From positions 211,916 through 275,915 of the forward strand of contig NZ_KB892379.1 of NCBI RefSeq assembly GCF_000373785.1: a stretch of 64,000 nt of DNA, written 5' to 3'. Position 1 is the stretch's first letter; every line of letters starts with the position of its first letter. The position numbers and the translations under genes are program-made. Positions 50,411 to 59,434 of this stretch are shown in pieces. This DNA is from Erysipelothrix tonsillarum DSM 14972 (GTDB lineage Bacteria > Bacillota_I > Bacilli_A > Erysipelotrichales > Erysipelotrichaceae). The notes below the pieces were generated by a model that was not told the origin of the DNA, searched no databases, and worked only from the letters and a program-made list of their open reading frames with translations.

Positions 50411-51709
50411 ATGACAAATGAAGGTATGATGCTCATAGGGGAAGCATTGTTCTGTTTATTGGACGTGTTACTCCTCTTTAGAGCTGCACAAGTCTTTCTC
50501 ACGCCCAAAGATAACAATAAGTTTAAATTCTGGGGTGTTACATTCTTAACATCCTTTTTAATTTTTAGTGCAACAGTTTCAACGGCCTTTTCGTCCTTTG
50601 TGTCGATTATTATGGCCGTTTTACTCGTTATCTATGTTTTTATTCTCTTCGATGGAAGTGTGTTTGCGAAAATTATGTCTGCAATCGTATATTACCTTCT
50701 ATTGGGAATTATCACAATCTTAGTCATATCAGCAGTTGTGAAGATTACAAATATTCAAGTGGATATTTTAATGGGAGCGACTGAACTACGGATGATTGTG
50801 ATGTTTGGGATTAAAACCATTACCATCATACTGATCGAATTACTGCGTCGTTTTCTAAGGCCGAAACAATATACCCAAGATGTTTTTGTATCCAATTATA
50901 CATTGGGTTATCTTGTCGTGAATCTATTCGTCATTATTGTTCTTTTTGATATTGTATTAACACAAGATTATATTATTTGTAAAAATCTTATTTTTTATTT
51001 TATTATTATTCAAACGATCTTAATATCAATTATGTTTATGATCATCAGTAATTATTTTGAGATGAAAGTTAAAAATGAAACCTATCAAACCATGATTGAT
51101 GCTTTTAATCTCTATCAGAAACGTGAAGTAGAACGTGTCGAATCAGATGTGGAAGTCTTAAAACTGAAACATGATTTAAAAAATCACATGGTATCGTTAT
51201 CTTATATGCTTGAATCGGGAAAGGATGACGAAGCCCGTGATTACATTCATGAACTAATTCATCACGAAGCCTTAAAGACCTATGTGAACACATCCAATCC
51301 CGTTGTGAATGCGATCGTTAATTCTAAAATCACCCAAAATCCAAAAATTCAATTTGTAACCCGTGTCGGTATTTCAGAATTTAATCTTGAACCTTATGAT
51401 TTAACGGTTTTACTGGGGAATGCTTTGGATAATGCAATTGAAGCAGCTTCAAAGTGTGATCGAAATCGAATTGTAAAGTTATATCTTGAAGAAAATCGTC
51501 AATTTTGTAAGATACAAGTCGTAAACACCTTTGATGAAAAACCACGAATTAAAGACGGTAATTACCTGTCAAGCAAGCGTCAAGGTGATAAACGTGGCTT
51601 TGGCATGGTAGCAATGAAAGAAATTACCCAGAAATATGCAGGTAAGATGGATACGAAAATTGAGGCTAATTATTTTAAATTAACGATCATTCTTTCGAAA
51701 GCATCATAA
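50411..51709 (+). CDS. agrC: AgrC-like sensor histidine kinase
   Basis: Peptide-sensing kinase of 432 residues. The N-terminal half has about six membrane helices (to about residue 215), a coiled dimerisation segment follows, then an H-box with H254 in KLKHDLKNHM and a GHKL ATPase with GNALDNAIEAA and a glycine loop KRGFGMVA. This is the HPK10 class typical of Agr, Fsr and Com systems. It starts directly after the agrA stop. Predicted ligand: the mature serine-lactone peptide from agrD. A terminator follows it. Confidence 0.9.
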   Translation: MTNEGMMLIGEALFCLLDVLLLFRAAQVFLTPKDNNKFKFWGVTFLTSFLIFSATVSTAFSSFVSIIMAVLLVIYVFILFDGSVFAKIMSAIVYYLLLGIITILVISAVVKITNIQVDILMGATELRMIVMFGIKTITIILIELLRRFLRPKQYTQDVFVSNYTLGYLVVNLFVIIVLFDIVLTQDYIICKNLIFYFIIIQTILISIMFMIISNYFEMKVKNETYQTMIDAFNLYQKREVERVESDVEVLKLKHDLKNHMVSLSYMLESGKDDEARDYIHELIHHEALKTYVNTSNPVVNAIVNSKITQNPKIQFVTRVGISEFNLEPYDLTVLLGNALDNAIEAASKCDRNRIVKLYLEENRQFCKIQVVNTFDEKPRIKDGNYLSSKRQGDKRGFGMVAMKEITQKYAGKMDTKIEANYFKLTIILSKAS

Positions 51710-51716
51710 TGTGCAT

Positions 51717-51764
51717 AAAAAGATACAATATAAACCGTTTCATGTTTATCGTGTATCTTTTTTT
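51717..51764 (+). terminator. Terminator between agrC and agrB
   Basis: AAGATACA ... TGTATCTT with inner TAAAC/GTTTA pairing and seven T. It separates agrB from agrAC. Confidence 0.85.
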
Positions 51765-51766
51765 CA

Positions 51767-51772
51767 TATAAT
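51767..51772 (+). promoter_or_regulatory. -10 element for agrB
   Basis: Perfect TATAAT two bases after the T-run of the terminator and 19 bases before the agrB start, with no clear -35. It suggests that agrB has its own short transcript. Confidence 0.45.
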
Positions 51773-51790
51773 ACGTAGAAGAGGTACCGT

Positions 51791-52360
51791 ATGAAAAAAT
51801 TATCAGTGAAATTAAGTCATAATTTCTATAAATTTGGATATATTGAAGAAGATGATTGTGATCGCATGCGTTTTGCTTTAGAGGTGGTGATGTCCAATCT
51901 TTTTACCTTTGGTTTCATTATTCTTATGGGGATTGTATTTCATCGTTTTCGTCCAACGCTTGCATTTGTGGTGTTATTAGGGGCGTTACGAAGTCTTGAT
52001 GATACCTTTCACTCAAATTCATTTTTAGGCTGTTTTTCAGTTACGGTCTTAGCTTATGCATTCTCGGTTTTTGGACCGAGTGTTATCGATGTCAGTTTTA
52101 AAACACCGTATATGCTATTATCATCGTCTTTTTGTGGGTCAGTAATGCTCACATTTATGTTTAATCGAAATAACATCAATATTAATAAAACATCGGGATT
52201 TATGAGTTACATCATTATTATGTGCATGATTCTATTCATTCTAACGTTGGGCATTCCTCAAATTTCAGAAATTATTTTGGTGGTGATGAATGTCATTATG
52301 GTTGTAACTGTCACCTTCGCGCTCGGTCAAATTATTAATATTCGTGAAGAACATAGCTAA
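51791..52360 (+). CDS. agrB: AgrB-like peptide-processing membrane endopeptidase
   Basis: Membrane cysteine endopeptidase of 189 residues with about five helices; it trims the AgrD tail and closes the ring. The catalytic pair is H74 and C81 in TFHSNSFLGC, with the same seven-residue spacing as His77/Cys84 of Staphylococcus aureus AgrB. The preceding motif is RSLDDTFH, where most AgrB proteins have a glycine-rich stretch, so it is divergent. GAGG precedes the ATG. It is the last gene of the locus and is followed by a terminator. Confidence 0.88.
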   Translation: MKKLSVKLSHNFYKFGYIEEDDCDRMRFALEVVMSNLFTFGFIILMGIVFHRFRPTLAFVVLLGALRSLDDTFHSNSFLGCFSVTVLAYAFSVFGPSVIDVSFKTPYMLLSSSFCGSVMLTFMFNRNNININKTSGFMSYIIIMCMILFILTLGIPQISEIILVVMNVIMVVTVTFALGQIINIREEHS

Positions 52361-52373
52361 TTAAAAGGATTAA

Positions 52374-52422
52374 AAAAGACTGCGTACCTGCACAGGATGA
52401 TCGGGTAGGCAGTCTTTTTTTT
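52374..52422 (+). terminator. Intrinsic terminator after agrB
   Basis: AAAAGACTGC pairs with GCAGTCTTTT, with a further TACC/GGGTA inner stem, followed by T residues. Confidence 0.9.
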
Positions 52423-52626
52423 ATGGTTAAATTCAGTGTAATACCTGATTTTTATAATTCAAAGGGGCTTGCAATCTCAACATCAAAATCAATAACTAAG
52501 ACAGTTCAATTTTTGTTTGTGTAGACTTGTGGCTTTCTTTTCTCAATCGATTCATGTTGTTTGCAATCAAATTAAATCTGTTTCTAATTCGATTCTCACT
52601 TTCCAACATTAACCCATAATTCGTGC
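52423..52626. other. Gene-free stretch between agrB and the uracil permease leader
   Basis: About 200 AT-rich bases. A 37-codon minus-strand frame exists near 52500-52610 but has no ribosome site or recognised motif. I see no regulatory element here. Confidence 0.5.
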
Positions 52627-52785
52627 TTGTCTTCTAATGATTATCTGTGCTATAATGCCAATAGTATGAGTCCTTTAAGTTGTGACAGAGAGCACAACAA
52701 GGTACGCAGTCAACTTTTGTATTATGATGCATAAAGCTGCTTTTTACCTTATTTAAACTTAAAGGACACCTTCGGGTGTCCTTTT
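52627..52785 (+). promoter_or_regulatory. PyrR-type transcription attenuator upstream of the uracil permease gene
   Basis: Promoter TTGTCT-18-TATAAT (52627-52656). The leader begins with AGTCCTTTAAGTTGTG-ACAGAGAG-CACAAC..AAGG (52669-52702), a hairpin with the CAGAGAG loop expected of a PyrR-binding anti-antiterminator. CCTTTAAGTT (52672-52681) is perfectly complementary to AACTTAAAGG (52756-52765), the antiterminator pairing. That in turn overlaps the terminator AAAGGACACC-TTC-GGGTGTCCTTT (52761-52783). High UMP with PyrR would favour termination. Confidence 0.85.
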
Positions 52786-52824
52786 GTATAAAAGACCATA
52801 CGGGAGAAAGAAGAGGTTTTACGA

Positions 52825-54141
52825 ATGAGTCATAATCTTACAGTAGGGGTTCATGAGAAACCCAGTTCAACAGGCAAGTGGATCATCTTAAGCTTGCAAC
52901 ATGTCTTTGCGATGTTTGGAGCAACAATTCTTGTACCGTTTTTAACGGGTCTTGATGTTGGGGTTGCGCTTGTCGCAAGTGGAATTGGAACATTAATTTA
53001 TATTATATGTACAGGTGCAAAAGTTCCAATTTATTTGGGAAGTTCCTTTGCATATATCGGAAGTGTTGCGGCAGCAATCGCTTCAACTGGAGGTGCCGCG
53101 AGTGCCTATACCGGCCTCATGGTTGTTGGTTTAATCTACTTAATCGTGTCCATTGTGATTACCTTCACCGGAAGCGGTTGGATTAAAAAACTTTTACCGC
53201 CAGTAGTGGTAGGGCCAATGATTGTGATTATTGGATTATCCCTTGCACCTACAGCTGTTAAAGAAGCGGGATTAATGGGTATTGATGTTCTATTAGAACA
53301 AGGAAAGTATATAGGTGTTCAAGGTGCTGCTTGGAAAGTGCCCTTGGTTGCATTTGTAACCTTTATGAGTGTTGTCCTTGTTTCCATTAAAGGAAAAGGA
53401 TTTATTAAAGTTGTGCCATTCTTAGTTGCTATTTTTGTGGGATACTTCACATCAGTTGCTTTAGGACTTGTAGATTTAAGTACAGTATTTCAAGGCTATA
53501 GTTTTTTCCAAATGCCGAAATTTCAATTCCTGGGAACTTATAAACTCGATTTTACGGCCGTAGCAGCCTTTGCACCCTTAGCACTTGTAACGATTGCTGA
53601 GCATATTGGAGACCACGTTGTTTTAGGAGAAATTACGGGTGAAGATTATCTTGAAAATCCAGGTTTAAATCGAACCATTCTTGGGGATGGTCTTGCAACC
53701 TTTGTATCTGCCGCAATTGGTGGACCTGCAAATACAACTTATGGTGAAAATACCGGGGTTATCGCAATGACCGGAGTTGGATCTGTTTATGTAACAGGCC
53801 TTGCAGCCATCTTCGCAATTATGCTTGGATTCTTAGGTTGGGTACAAGCATTTATCACAAGTATCCCATGGGCAGTAATTGGTGGGATGACCATTGTGCT
53901 CTACGGTTTGATTGCATCAAATGGTATTAAAGTTCTGATTAAAGACCGAACTGATTTATCCAACATGAAAAATTTAGTGGTTGTAGCTTCCATGCTCGTC
54001 ATTGGATTGGGCGGAGCAAGTGTACAAATTACAGCACAAACATCGTTAACCGGTATGAGTTTAGCGGCGATTGTAGGGATTGTACTGAATGCCTTCCTAA
54101 ACTTTATTGATAAACCTTCTAAGGTTAAAGAAACGCACTAA
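52825..54141 (+). CDS. Uracil permease (NCS2 family)
   Basis: Proton-coupled uracil importer (UraA/PyrP type), 438 residues with about 14 helices. Typical sequence includes LQHVFAMFGATILVPFLTG near the N-terminus and FAPLALVTIAEHIGDH followed by GGPANTTYGENTGVIA. The PyrR-type attenuator in its leader supports pyrimidine rather than xanthine transport. AGAAAGAAGAGG precedes the ATG. Monocistronic with a terminator. Confidence 0.93.
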   Translation: MSHNLTVGVHEKPSSTGKWIILSLQHVFAMFGATILVPFLTGLDVGVALVASGIGTLIYIICTGAKVPIYLGSSFAYIGSVAAAIASTGGAASAYTGLMVVGLIYLIVSIVITFTGSGWIKKLLPPVVVGPMIVIIGLSLAPTAVKEAGLMGIDVLLEQGKYIGVQGAAWKVPLVAFVTFMSVVLVSIKGKGFIKVVPFLVAIFVGYFTSVALGLVDLSTVFQGYSFFQMPKFQFLGTYKLDFTAVAAFAPLALVTIAEHIGDHVVLGEITGEDYLENPGLNRTILGDGLATFVSAAIGGPANTTYGENTGVIAMTGVGSVYVTGLAAIFAIMLGFLGWVQAFITSIPWAVIGGMTIVLYGLIASNGIKVLIKDRTDLSNMKNLVVVASMLVIGLGGASVQITAQTSLTGMSLAAIVGIVLNAFLNFIDKPSKVKETH

Positions 54142-54163
54142 AACGGCTTATGCCGTTTTTTTT
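54140..54163 (+). terminator. Intrinsic terminator after the uracil permease
   Basis: AAAACGGC-TTAT-GCCGTTTT plus T-run. Confidence 0.92.
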
Positions 54164-54280
54164 ATTTTGCCCCATCGTTTGCATTTTTTAGGTGTAAATC
54201 GAAAAGTACAACTGAATTGTTTATTAAACTAAATCACTCAAAGTATGAACATGATAATCTATAGTCGAGAGGTGACAAAG

Positions 54281-55582
54281 ATGAAAAAAAATCCATTATT
54301 TTTACTTAATAACAAACGCCCTGTGGGTGTTTATTCTGCATGTACAGCAAGCGGACCTGTACTTGAAGCTACTTTAGAGTTCGCAAAAGAAAAGAATTCT
54401 TCAGTTGTTATTGAAGCAACCGCAAACCAAGTTAACCAATTTGGTGGTTATACGGGGATGCAACCCGCTGATTTCAAAGCCTTTGTATATGAGTTATCAG
54501 ATAAAGTAGGTTACGATAAATCACGCATCATTCTTGGTGGTGATCACTTAGGACCTTTAACTTGGACTGACCTCAATGAAGATGAAGCGATGAAAAATGC
54601 ATGTGACTTAGTCTATGCTTATGTTCGTGCTGGCTTTACAAAGATCCATTTGGACACATCCATGCGTGTTGCAGATGACAGTACAACAGAAATGTTATCC
54701 AATGAAACCATTGCACGTCGTTCAGCGATGATGGCTAAGGTTTGTTTAGAAGCTTATGATGATCTTTTAAAAGAAGATCCTGAAGCCGTATTCCCAGCCT
54801 TCATCATTGGGAGTGAAGTTCCAATTCCAGGTGGTGCTCAAGAGGAAGAAGATACACTTGCAGTAACATCTCCAGAAGCATTTAAAGAAACATACCGCGT
54901 ATTCCAAGAAACTTTTAAAGCAGCAGGCGTTGAAAAAGTGTTCGACTCTGTGATTGGTATTGTTGTGCAACCAGGTGTTGAATTTGGTGATGCGGATTTA
55001 TTCCAATACAATCGTGAAAATGCAAAAGAACTGACAGATACATTAAAACGTGAATTTGATTCCTTTGTATTTGAAGGACATTCAACGGACTATCAAACAC
55101 CAACACACTTACGTGAAATGGTTGAAGATGGCATTACAATCTTAAAAGTTGGACCTGCATTAACATTTGCATATCGTGAAGCATTATTCTCACTTGCTCA
55201 CATTGAAAATCAAATCTGTGAAAATCCTTCAAACTTTGTGGATGTGCTTGAAACAGCAATGCTGGATAAACCTGGCAACTGGCAAAAACATTACCATGGT
55301 ACAGAGAAAGAATTATTCATTAAACGTAAATACAGCTATAGTGATCGTGCACGTTACTACTTACCAGTACCTTCCGTACAAGAAGCAATTGCACAATTAG
55401 TTGCGAACTTAAATGCAGTTGATATTCCAATGACCTTGATTTCGCAATACATGCCTTATCAATATCGTCGAATTAAAGATGGAATCATTGAAAACAATGC
55501 GGATGCTTTAATCAAAGACTATATCAAACTTTATTTAGAAGATTATCAATATGCAACGCATGTTGATGAATTAGAAGCATAA
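54281..55582 (+). CDS. Class II D-tagatose-bisphosphate aldolase, non-catalytic subunit (GatZ/KbaZ-like)
   Basis: Protein of 433 residues of the GatZ/KbaZ family, which stabilises the catalytic tagatose-1,6-bisphosphate aldolase GatY/KbaY. Visible family features are VYSACTASGPVLEATLEFA near the N-terminus, EATANQVNQFGGYTGM, GGDHLGPLTW and FEGHSTDYQTP. The ATG at 54281 has GAGAGGTGAC upstream. No catalytic GatY is nearby. AgaS and a mannose-family PTS downstream suggest a shared galactosamine/tagatose pathway. Some members of this superfamily act as epimerases, so an enzymatic role is possible. Confidence 0.87.
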   Translation: MKKNPLFLLNNKRPVGVYSACTASGPVLEATLEFAKEKNSSVVIEATANQVNQFGGYTGMQPADFKAFVYELSDKVGYDKSRIILGGDHLGPLTWTDLNEDEAMKNACDLVYAYVRAGFTKIHLDTSMRVADDSTTEMLSNETIARRSAMMAKVCLEAYDDLLKEDPEAVFPAFIIGSEVPIPGGAQEEEDTLAVTSPEAFKETYRVFQETFKAAGVEKVFDSVIGIVVQPGVEFGDADLFQYNRENAKELTDTLKREFDSFVFEGHSTDYQTPTHLREMVEDGITILKVGPALTFAYREALFSLAHIENQICENPSNFVDVLETAMLDKPGNWQKHYHGTEKELFIKRKYSYSDRARYYLPVPSVQEAIAQLVANLNAVDIPMTLISQYMPYQYRRIKDGIIENNADALIKDYIKLYLEDYQYATHVDELEA

Positions 55583-55588
55583 AAAAAC

Positions 55589-55619
55589 AAAACCCGCTCT
55601 GATGAGAACGGGTTTTTTT
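55589..55619. terminator. Bidirectional terminator between gatZ-like and LPXTG genes
   Basis: AAAACCCG ... CGGGTTTT with A and T runs on both sides. Confidence 0.88.
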
Positions 55620-55624
55620 AATGC

Positions 55625-57523
55625 TTATTTTTCTTTTCGGTTGAAGTAAATCAAGAGGGCAAAGCCTACAATCGTAATTCCAAGTCCCAATAAAGCATTT
55701 GAATTAGAACTTACACCGGTATTAGGCAGTTGCGTAGGATAAGGAACATCTTCGCTATCAATTAAGCCTGAGTCGTCATTAATTACAAATTTTGTATTGA
55801 CCTCAGTGGTGACATTACCATTTTCAACCCGTTCGCCTTCTTCTTCGCTATTCGGATTTGTAACGAGTGGTGTTTCAGGAAGGATTGGTTTTAATTCGGG
55901 TTTTACTTGTGGTTTGATTAAAGGTTTTTGGTCTACTGGTTGTTCAACTTCAGGTAATGTTGTGTTAGGTTGCTCCTTAGGCTCATCATTGATAATATGA
56001 ACCATTACATGTTTATCTTGAGCGGTATGATGTACTTTATCCGTGACACCGACTGTTACATCATAGTCACCCACCGCATTGAAGTCGACTGCTGTTTCCA
56101 TATCTGAATCAATATCGACACCACCAATCATCATTCGTGCATTGCGATGGCGTACATGAGCATGTATTTGAGTAAGGAAGGCCGCTTCATCACTTACTGT
56201 ACCCACTTTATAACTGATTTCTTGGTCCACATAAAGTTCATCATCCTCTACCAAATCCCATGATGCATACAGAGGTGTATCCGCTGTAACAACATCACTG
56301 GCTTGAGCAGGTTTGGTAGCGTCTTGATCATAAAACCATCCTAAGAATTGATGAAGAGGATGTGTCAATGTAGGGAGTGTTCCTAATGTTTCATCTTTGT
56401 ATGTATAGAAAGCATCTGGATTTTCCACATCACTAAGTTGTGTTTCATATGTGACAAGATTTTTATTAATATTTAATTTTACAGCGTTGGATACTACTTC
56501 GGTGTTTGAGCGTTCAACACCAATAACAACACGATAATAGGCGCCATCATTTGCTTTCTGTGCTGCAAAGGACAAGGCATCTGCTGTTTCACCTTCAAGA
56601 TCTACGAACGTTTCGTTGTCTTCACTGATTTGCCATTGATAGGTGAGTTTGAAGCTTACCGGAGCATCGATACTTGCATCGGTTTTAAGGGATACGGTTT
56701 CTCCGAGATCGTATGTATCGTTTATAACAACGGGTTCATACGAAATGGTTGCATCGTTATCAATTTCATAATAAATGTAATTACCAAAACTAAAGTAGTG
56801 CCATGCACCATGTGAATGAGGCCATAGCGATTCATCTTTTTCTTGACTGATTTCAATAATTTTACCGTTATTAACTTTGCTTGTTTCCGCATTATAAAGA
56901 TCATAAGCTAAAACATTGTTTTCACGGCTATTTGTTGATATTTCAGTCATGTTCCATCCATTATTTACTAATGAATTAAAGGGACCTGAGAGGCCAACTT
57001 CAGGAATCGGTGTATCTGCTTTAGGACGTAATTCCAGTGCGTTTTTGCCACCATCCGTCATTTTAAGACGAATACCATTCGGGTTTCCGGGAGTCACAGT
57101 ATCCAGTGGATTCCCATCAATATCCACCCAAGGGTTTGGAACCTTCCATTGTCCTTCTTCATTATCCCAAACCATAGCTGTCGCAGCTTTACGACCGCCA
57201 CCGTACCAATCTTTTTTATAATACACATGATCAATCGCATTGGTTACATATTTCAAATGACGTCCCTCGATTGATGGTTTGAGATAAAAATTAACGTTAA
57301 AATCAAAACCGTCATGACGTTCATTATTTTTTCCGTTATTAATAATATTTACTTGGTAGAAAAAGAAATCAGAATCGACACGCCCGGATGCGTTCGCAAA
57401 CTTTTGATTTACCACTACATCTTCCACTACGGTTGTGGAAGCAGCTTGGACACTGGTTAGTGAAGCTGTAAAAACAAGTGCGGTTAAGATTCCCATGCTT
57501 AATTTTCTTATTGTATTTTTCAT
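55625..57523 (-). CDS. LPXTG-anchored surface protein
   Basis: Cell-wall protein of 632 residues: signal peptide 1-27 (cleavage after SVQA), an N-terminal beta-rich domain (30-260) not matched to any family I recognise, and an Ig-like region with LTYQWQISEDNETFVDL (about 295-350). An InlB/Flg_new-type repeat has FLGWFYDQDATKPA. A proline/lysine-rich wall stalk follows, then LPNTG at 599-603, a membrane helix and RKEK. The layout is that of an adhesin or glycan-binding protein; the target is unknown. Monocistronic. Confidence 0.88.
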   Translation of the reverse strand: MKNTIRKLSMGILTALVFTASLTSVQAASTTVVEDVVVNQKFANASGRVDSDFFFYQVNIINNGKNNERHDGFDFNVNFYLKPSIEGRHLKYVTNAIDHVYYKKDWYGGGRKAATAMVWDNEEGQWKVPNPWVDIDGNPLDTVTPGNPNGIRLKMTDGGKNALELRPKADTPIPEVGLSGPFNSLVNNGWNMTEISTNSRENNVLAYDLYNAETSKVNNGKIIEISQEKDESLWPHSHGAWHYFSFGNYIYYEIDNDATISYEPVVINDTYDLGETVSLKTDASIDAPVSFKLTYQWQISEDNETFVDLEGETADALSFAAQKANDGAYYRVVIGVERSNTEVVSNAVKLNINKNLVTYETQLSDVENPDAFYTYKDETLGTLPTLTHPLHQFLGWFYDQDATKPAQASDVVTADTPLYASWDLVEDDELYVDQEISYKVGTVSDEAAFLTQIHAHVRHRNARMMIGGVDIDSDMETAVDFNAVGDYDVTVGVTDKVHHTAQDKHVMVHIINDEPKEQPNTTLPEVEQPVDQKPLIKPQVKPELKPILPETPLVTNPNSEEEGERVENGNVTTEVNTKFVINDDSGLIDSEDVPYPTQLPNTGVSSNSNALLGLGITIVGFALLIYFNRKEK

Positions 57524-57662
57524 ATTATTTCACTCCATTCTTTTGTGAGTTCATTATAACTTTACAAAGAATGCGTAACTTAAAAGTGTCATAAAAAAAC
57601 GTATCGATGATATGAAATCTACATATTCCACATATACTTCACAAACAACACAAAACGAACAC

Positions 57663-57690
57663 AAAAAAAGAGATGCCGAAGCACCTCTTT
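57663..57690 (-). terminator. Intrinsic terminator after PTS IID
   Basis: Minus strand AAAGAGGTGC-TTCG-GCATCTCTTT (one G-U pair, UUCG loop) followed by T-run. Confidence 0.9.
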
Positions 57691-57698
57691 ATCATTGC

Positions 57699-58619
57699 TT
57701 ATTCTGCATCGCTAGAAGCAGGAAGTTTGTACCATTCAACAATCGGAGTATAGCCACCTTCGATTGGGTTTCCATTAGCATCAAGTGCTCCGGAATCTTC
57801 GGCCCAAATACCAAATGCAGTACCTACAAGACCGATTACGAGAAGTAATCCTATACATTTTGTAGGCGTCCAATTGTGCTTTTTAACAAGAACAAAGAGC
57901 ATCAATGTGATAATTAAAGGAATTAATTGAGGTAAGATACCATCAAGAACTTCTTGGAAGTTAATGAAGGCTCCACCACCTTGATCAATGGTGATACGGA
58001 GGGATGTTGCACCGTAGTTCGATACAAGCGCCCCAACAATGAAGACACCAAGGATACTTGCTGCACGTGTAAATTCTTTTGCGTTATCTGTGAAGAGTGA
58101 TACGGCATTGGTACCCAATTCATAAGATTTATGCATTAAGAAGTAACGTACTGCGAATTGTGCGATGTTAAAGATGAGTAAGAAGAGTATAGGTCCCATC
58201 AAGCTTCCATTGATGGCCATATTAGCAGTTAGTCCTGCTGTAATGGGCACAAGTGTTAACCAGAAGAGGGCATCCCCAATTCCGCCAAGAGGTCCCATTG
58301 CCGCAACACGTACGGCACGAATTGTAGGAATATCTGCTTTTTGTTGTTCAAGGGACAACACAATTCCCATTACAAAGGTAACAAGGAATGGGTGAGTATT
58401 AAAGAACTCAAGGTTGTGTTGCATCGAAGCAGATAAATCATCTTTATTTGTATGGATTTTTTCCAGTCCAGGAAGAATTCCGTAAAGCCATCCACCTGCT
58501 TGCATACGCTCGTAGTTGAACGATGATTGCAAGAAGAGAGAACGCCAGACCATTTTGTTTAATGTTTTTTTGTCCAATTGTTGCGCTGGATTAAGGTCTT
58601 TATATGTATTAGATTCCAT
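57699..58619 (-). CDS. PTS mannose-family EIID subunit
   Basis: Membrane component EIID of a mannose/N-acetylgalactosamine-type PTS, 306 residues. Recognisable features are LFLQSSFNYERMQAGGW near the N-terminus, MGPLGGIGDALFW and a hydrophobic C-terminal half. The ATG at 58619 has GGAGG eight bases upstream; an in-frame GTG at 58634 is less likely. It overlaps the EIIC stop by 11 bases. Third gene of the IIB-IIC-IID operon, probably for galactosamine or GalNAc in view of AgaS nearby. Confidence 0.92.
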   Translation of the reverse strand: MESNTYKDLNPAQQLDKKTLNKMVWRSLFLQSSFNYERMQAGGWLYGILPGLEKIHTNKDDLSASMQHNLEFFNTHPFLVTFVMGIVLSLEQQKADIPTIRAVRVAAMGPLGGIGDALFWLTLVPITAGLTANMAINGSLMGPILFLLIFNIAQFAVRYFLMHKSYELGTNAVSLFTDNAKEFTRAASILGVFIVGALVSNYGATSLRITIDQGGGAFINFQEVLDGILPQLIPLIITLMLFVLVKKHNWTPTKCIGLLLVIGLVGTAFGIWAEDSGALDANGNPIEGGYTPIVEWYKLPASSDAE

Positions 58620-59415
58620 CTTCGTCACCTCCACCTGAAGTTAAGTCACGTAGTTTTGTATTGGTTTGGAAATCATAGATTGCGATTGCCGCACCAATCA
58701 TGGCAATAATAAGCAGTGCTGAACCTTGGAGTCCAGGTACTTTGCTGATAATCGTTGCGAATGCAAAACCAAGGAAGAAAAATCCCCAAAGTTCGCCAGA
58801 AAGCATAATCTTCATGAGAATTGCGAATCCGACATAACGCATCATCTTACCACCTGCAGCGAGTCCGGCCATGAACCAACTGTTATTGGATGACCAACTT
58901 ACAATTGCGCCACTGAAGGATACACCAAGTTTCATACCAACCATAATAATTACTGCAAAGAGTAAACCAATCAATGCCATACCGATGTAGTTAATCTGCT
59001 CAATACCTTTTGGATTGGCGGCTTTGGCAGCTTCATCTGCTTTTTTCATTAGAGGTGACATCAATGTAAATGCTGTTGTTACAGCATATTGACCTAATAG
59101 TGCAAAAGGAACAGCCATACCGACTGCAGCACTTGGGTCAACACTTGGCATTGTAACAGCAAAGATTGTAGCCATAATACCACCAATAACGGCATTAGGT
59201 GGTTGTGCACCACCAACAGGCATACTACCAATTTGAATAAGTTGATAGGTTCCCCCAACAACAAGTCCGGTCTTCATATCCCCTAAAATCGCTCCAATAA
59301 CCGGTCCCACAACAATGGGTTGGTAGAGTGATTCAAGGAAACTGAATTGGTCGATCGCTACGATAAACGTAACGATAAATACGAGCAAATACTGAATAAA
59401 TGTAAAATTACTCAT
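58609..59415 (-). CDS. PTS mannose-family EIIC subunit
   Basis: Membrane EIIC subunit of 268 residues with VGPVIGAILGDMKTGLVVGGTYQL and PVGGAQPPNAVIGG, typical of the AgaC/ManY family. GGAGGAAAG precedes the ATG. It forms the translocation unit with EIID, encoded downstream in overlap, and receives its sugar phosphorylation from the EIIB encoded 20 bases upstream. Confidence 0.92.
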   Translation of the reverse strand: MSNFTFIQYLLVFIVTFIVAIDQFSFLESLYQPIVVGPVIGAILGDMKTGLVVGGTYQLIQIGSMPVGGAQPPNAVIGGIMATIFAVTMPSVDPSAAVGMAVPFALLGQYAVTTAFTLMSPLMKKADEAAKAANPKGIEQINYIGMALIGLLFAVIIMVGMKLGVSFSGAIVSWSSNNSWFMAGLAAGGKMMRYVGFAILMKIMLSGELWGFFFLGFAFATIISKVPGLQGSALLIIAMIGAAIAIYDFQTNTKLRDLTSGGGDEDGI

Positions 59416-59434
59416 AATTCTTTCCTCCTATATA

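Noticed and set aside
52500..52610. 37-codon minus-strand frame after agrB
   Set aside because: Lys/Arg/Asn-rich with no ribosome site or family resemblance; probably chance in AT-rich DNA.
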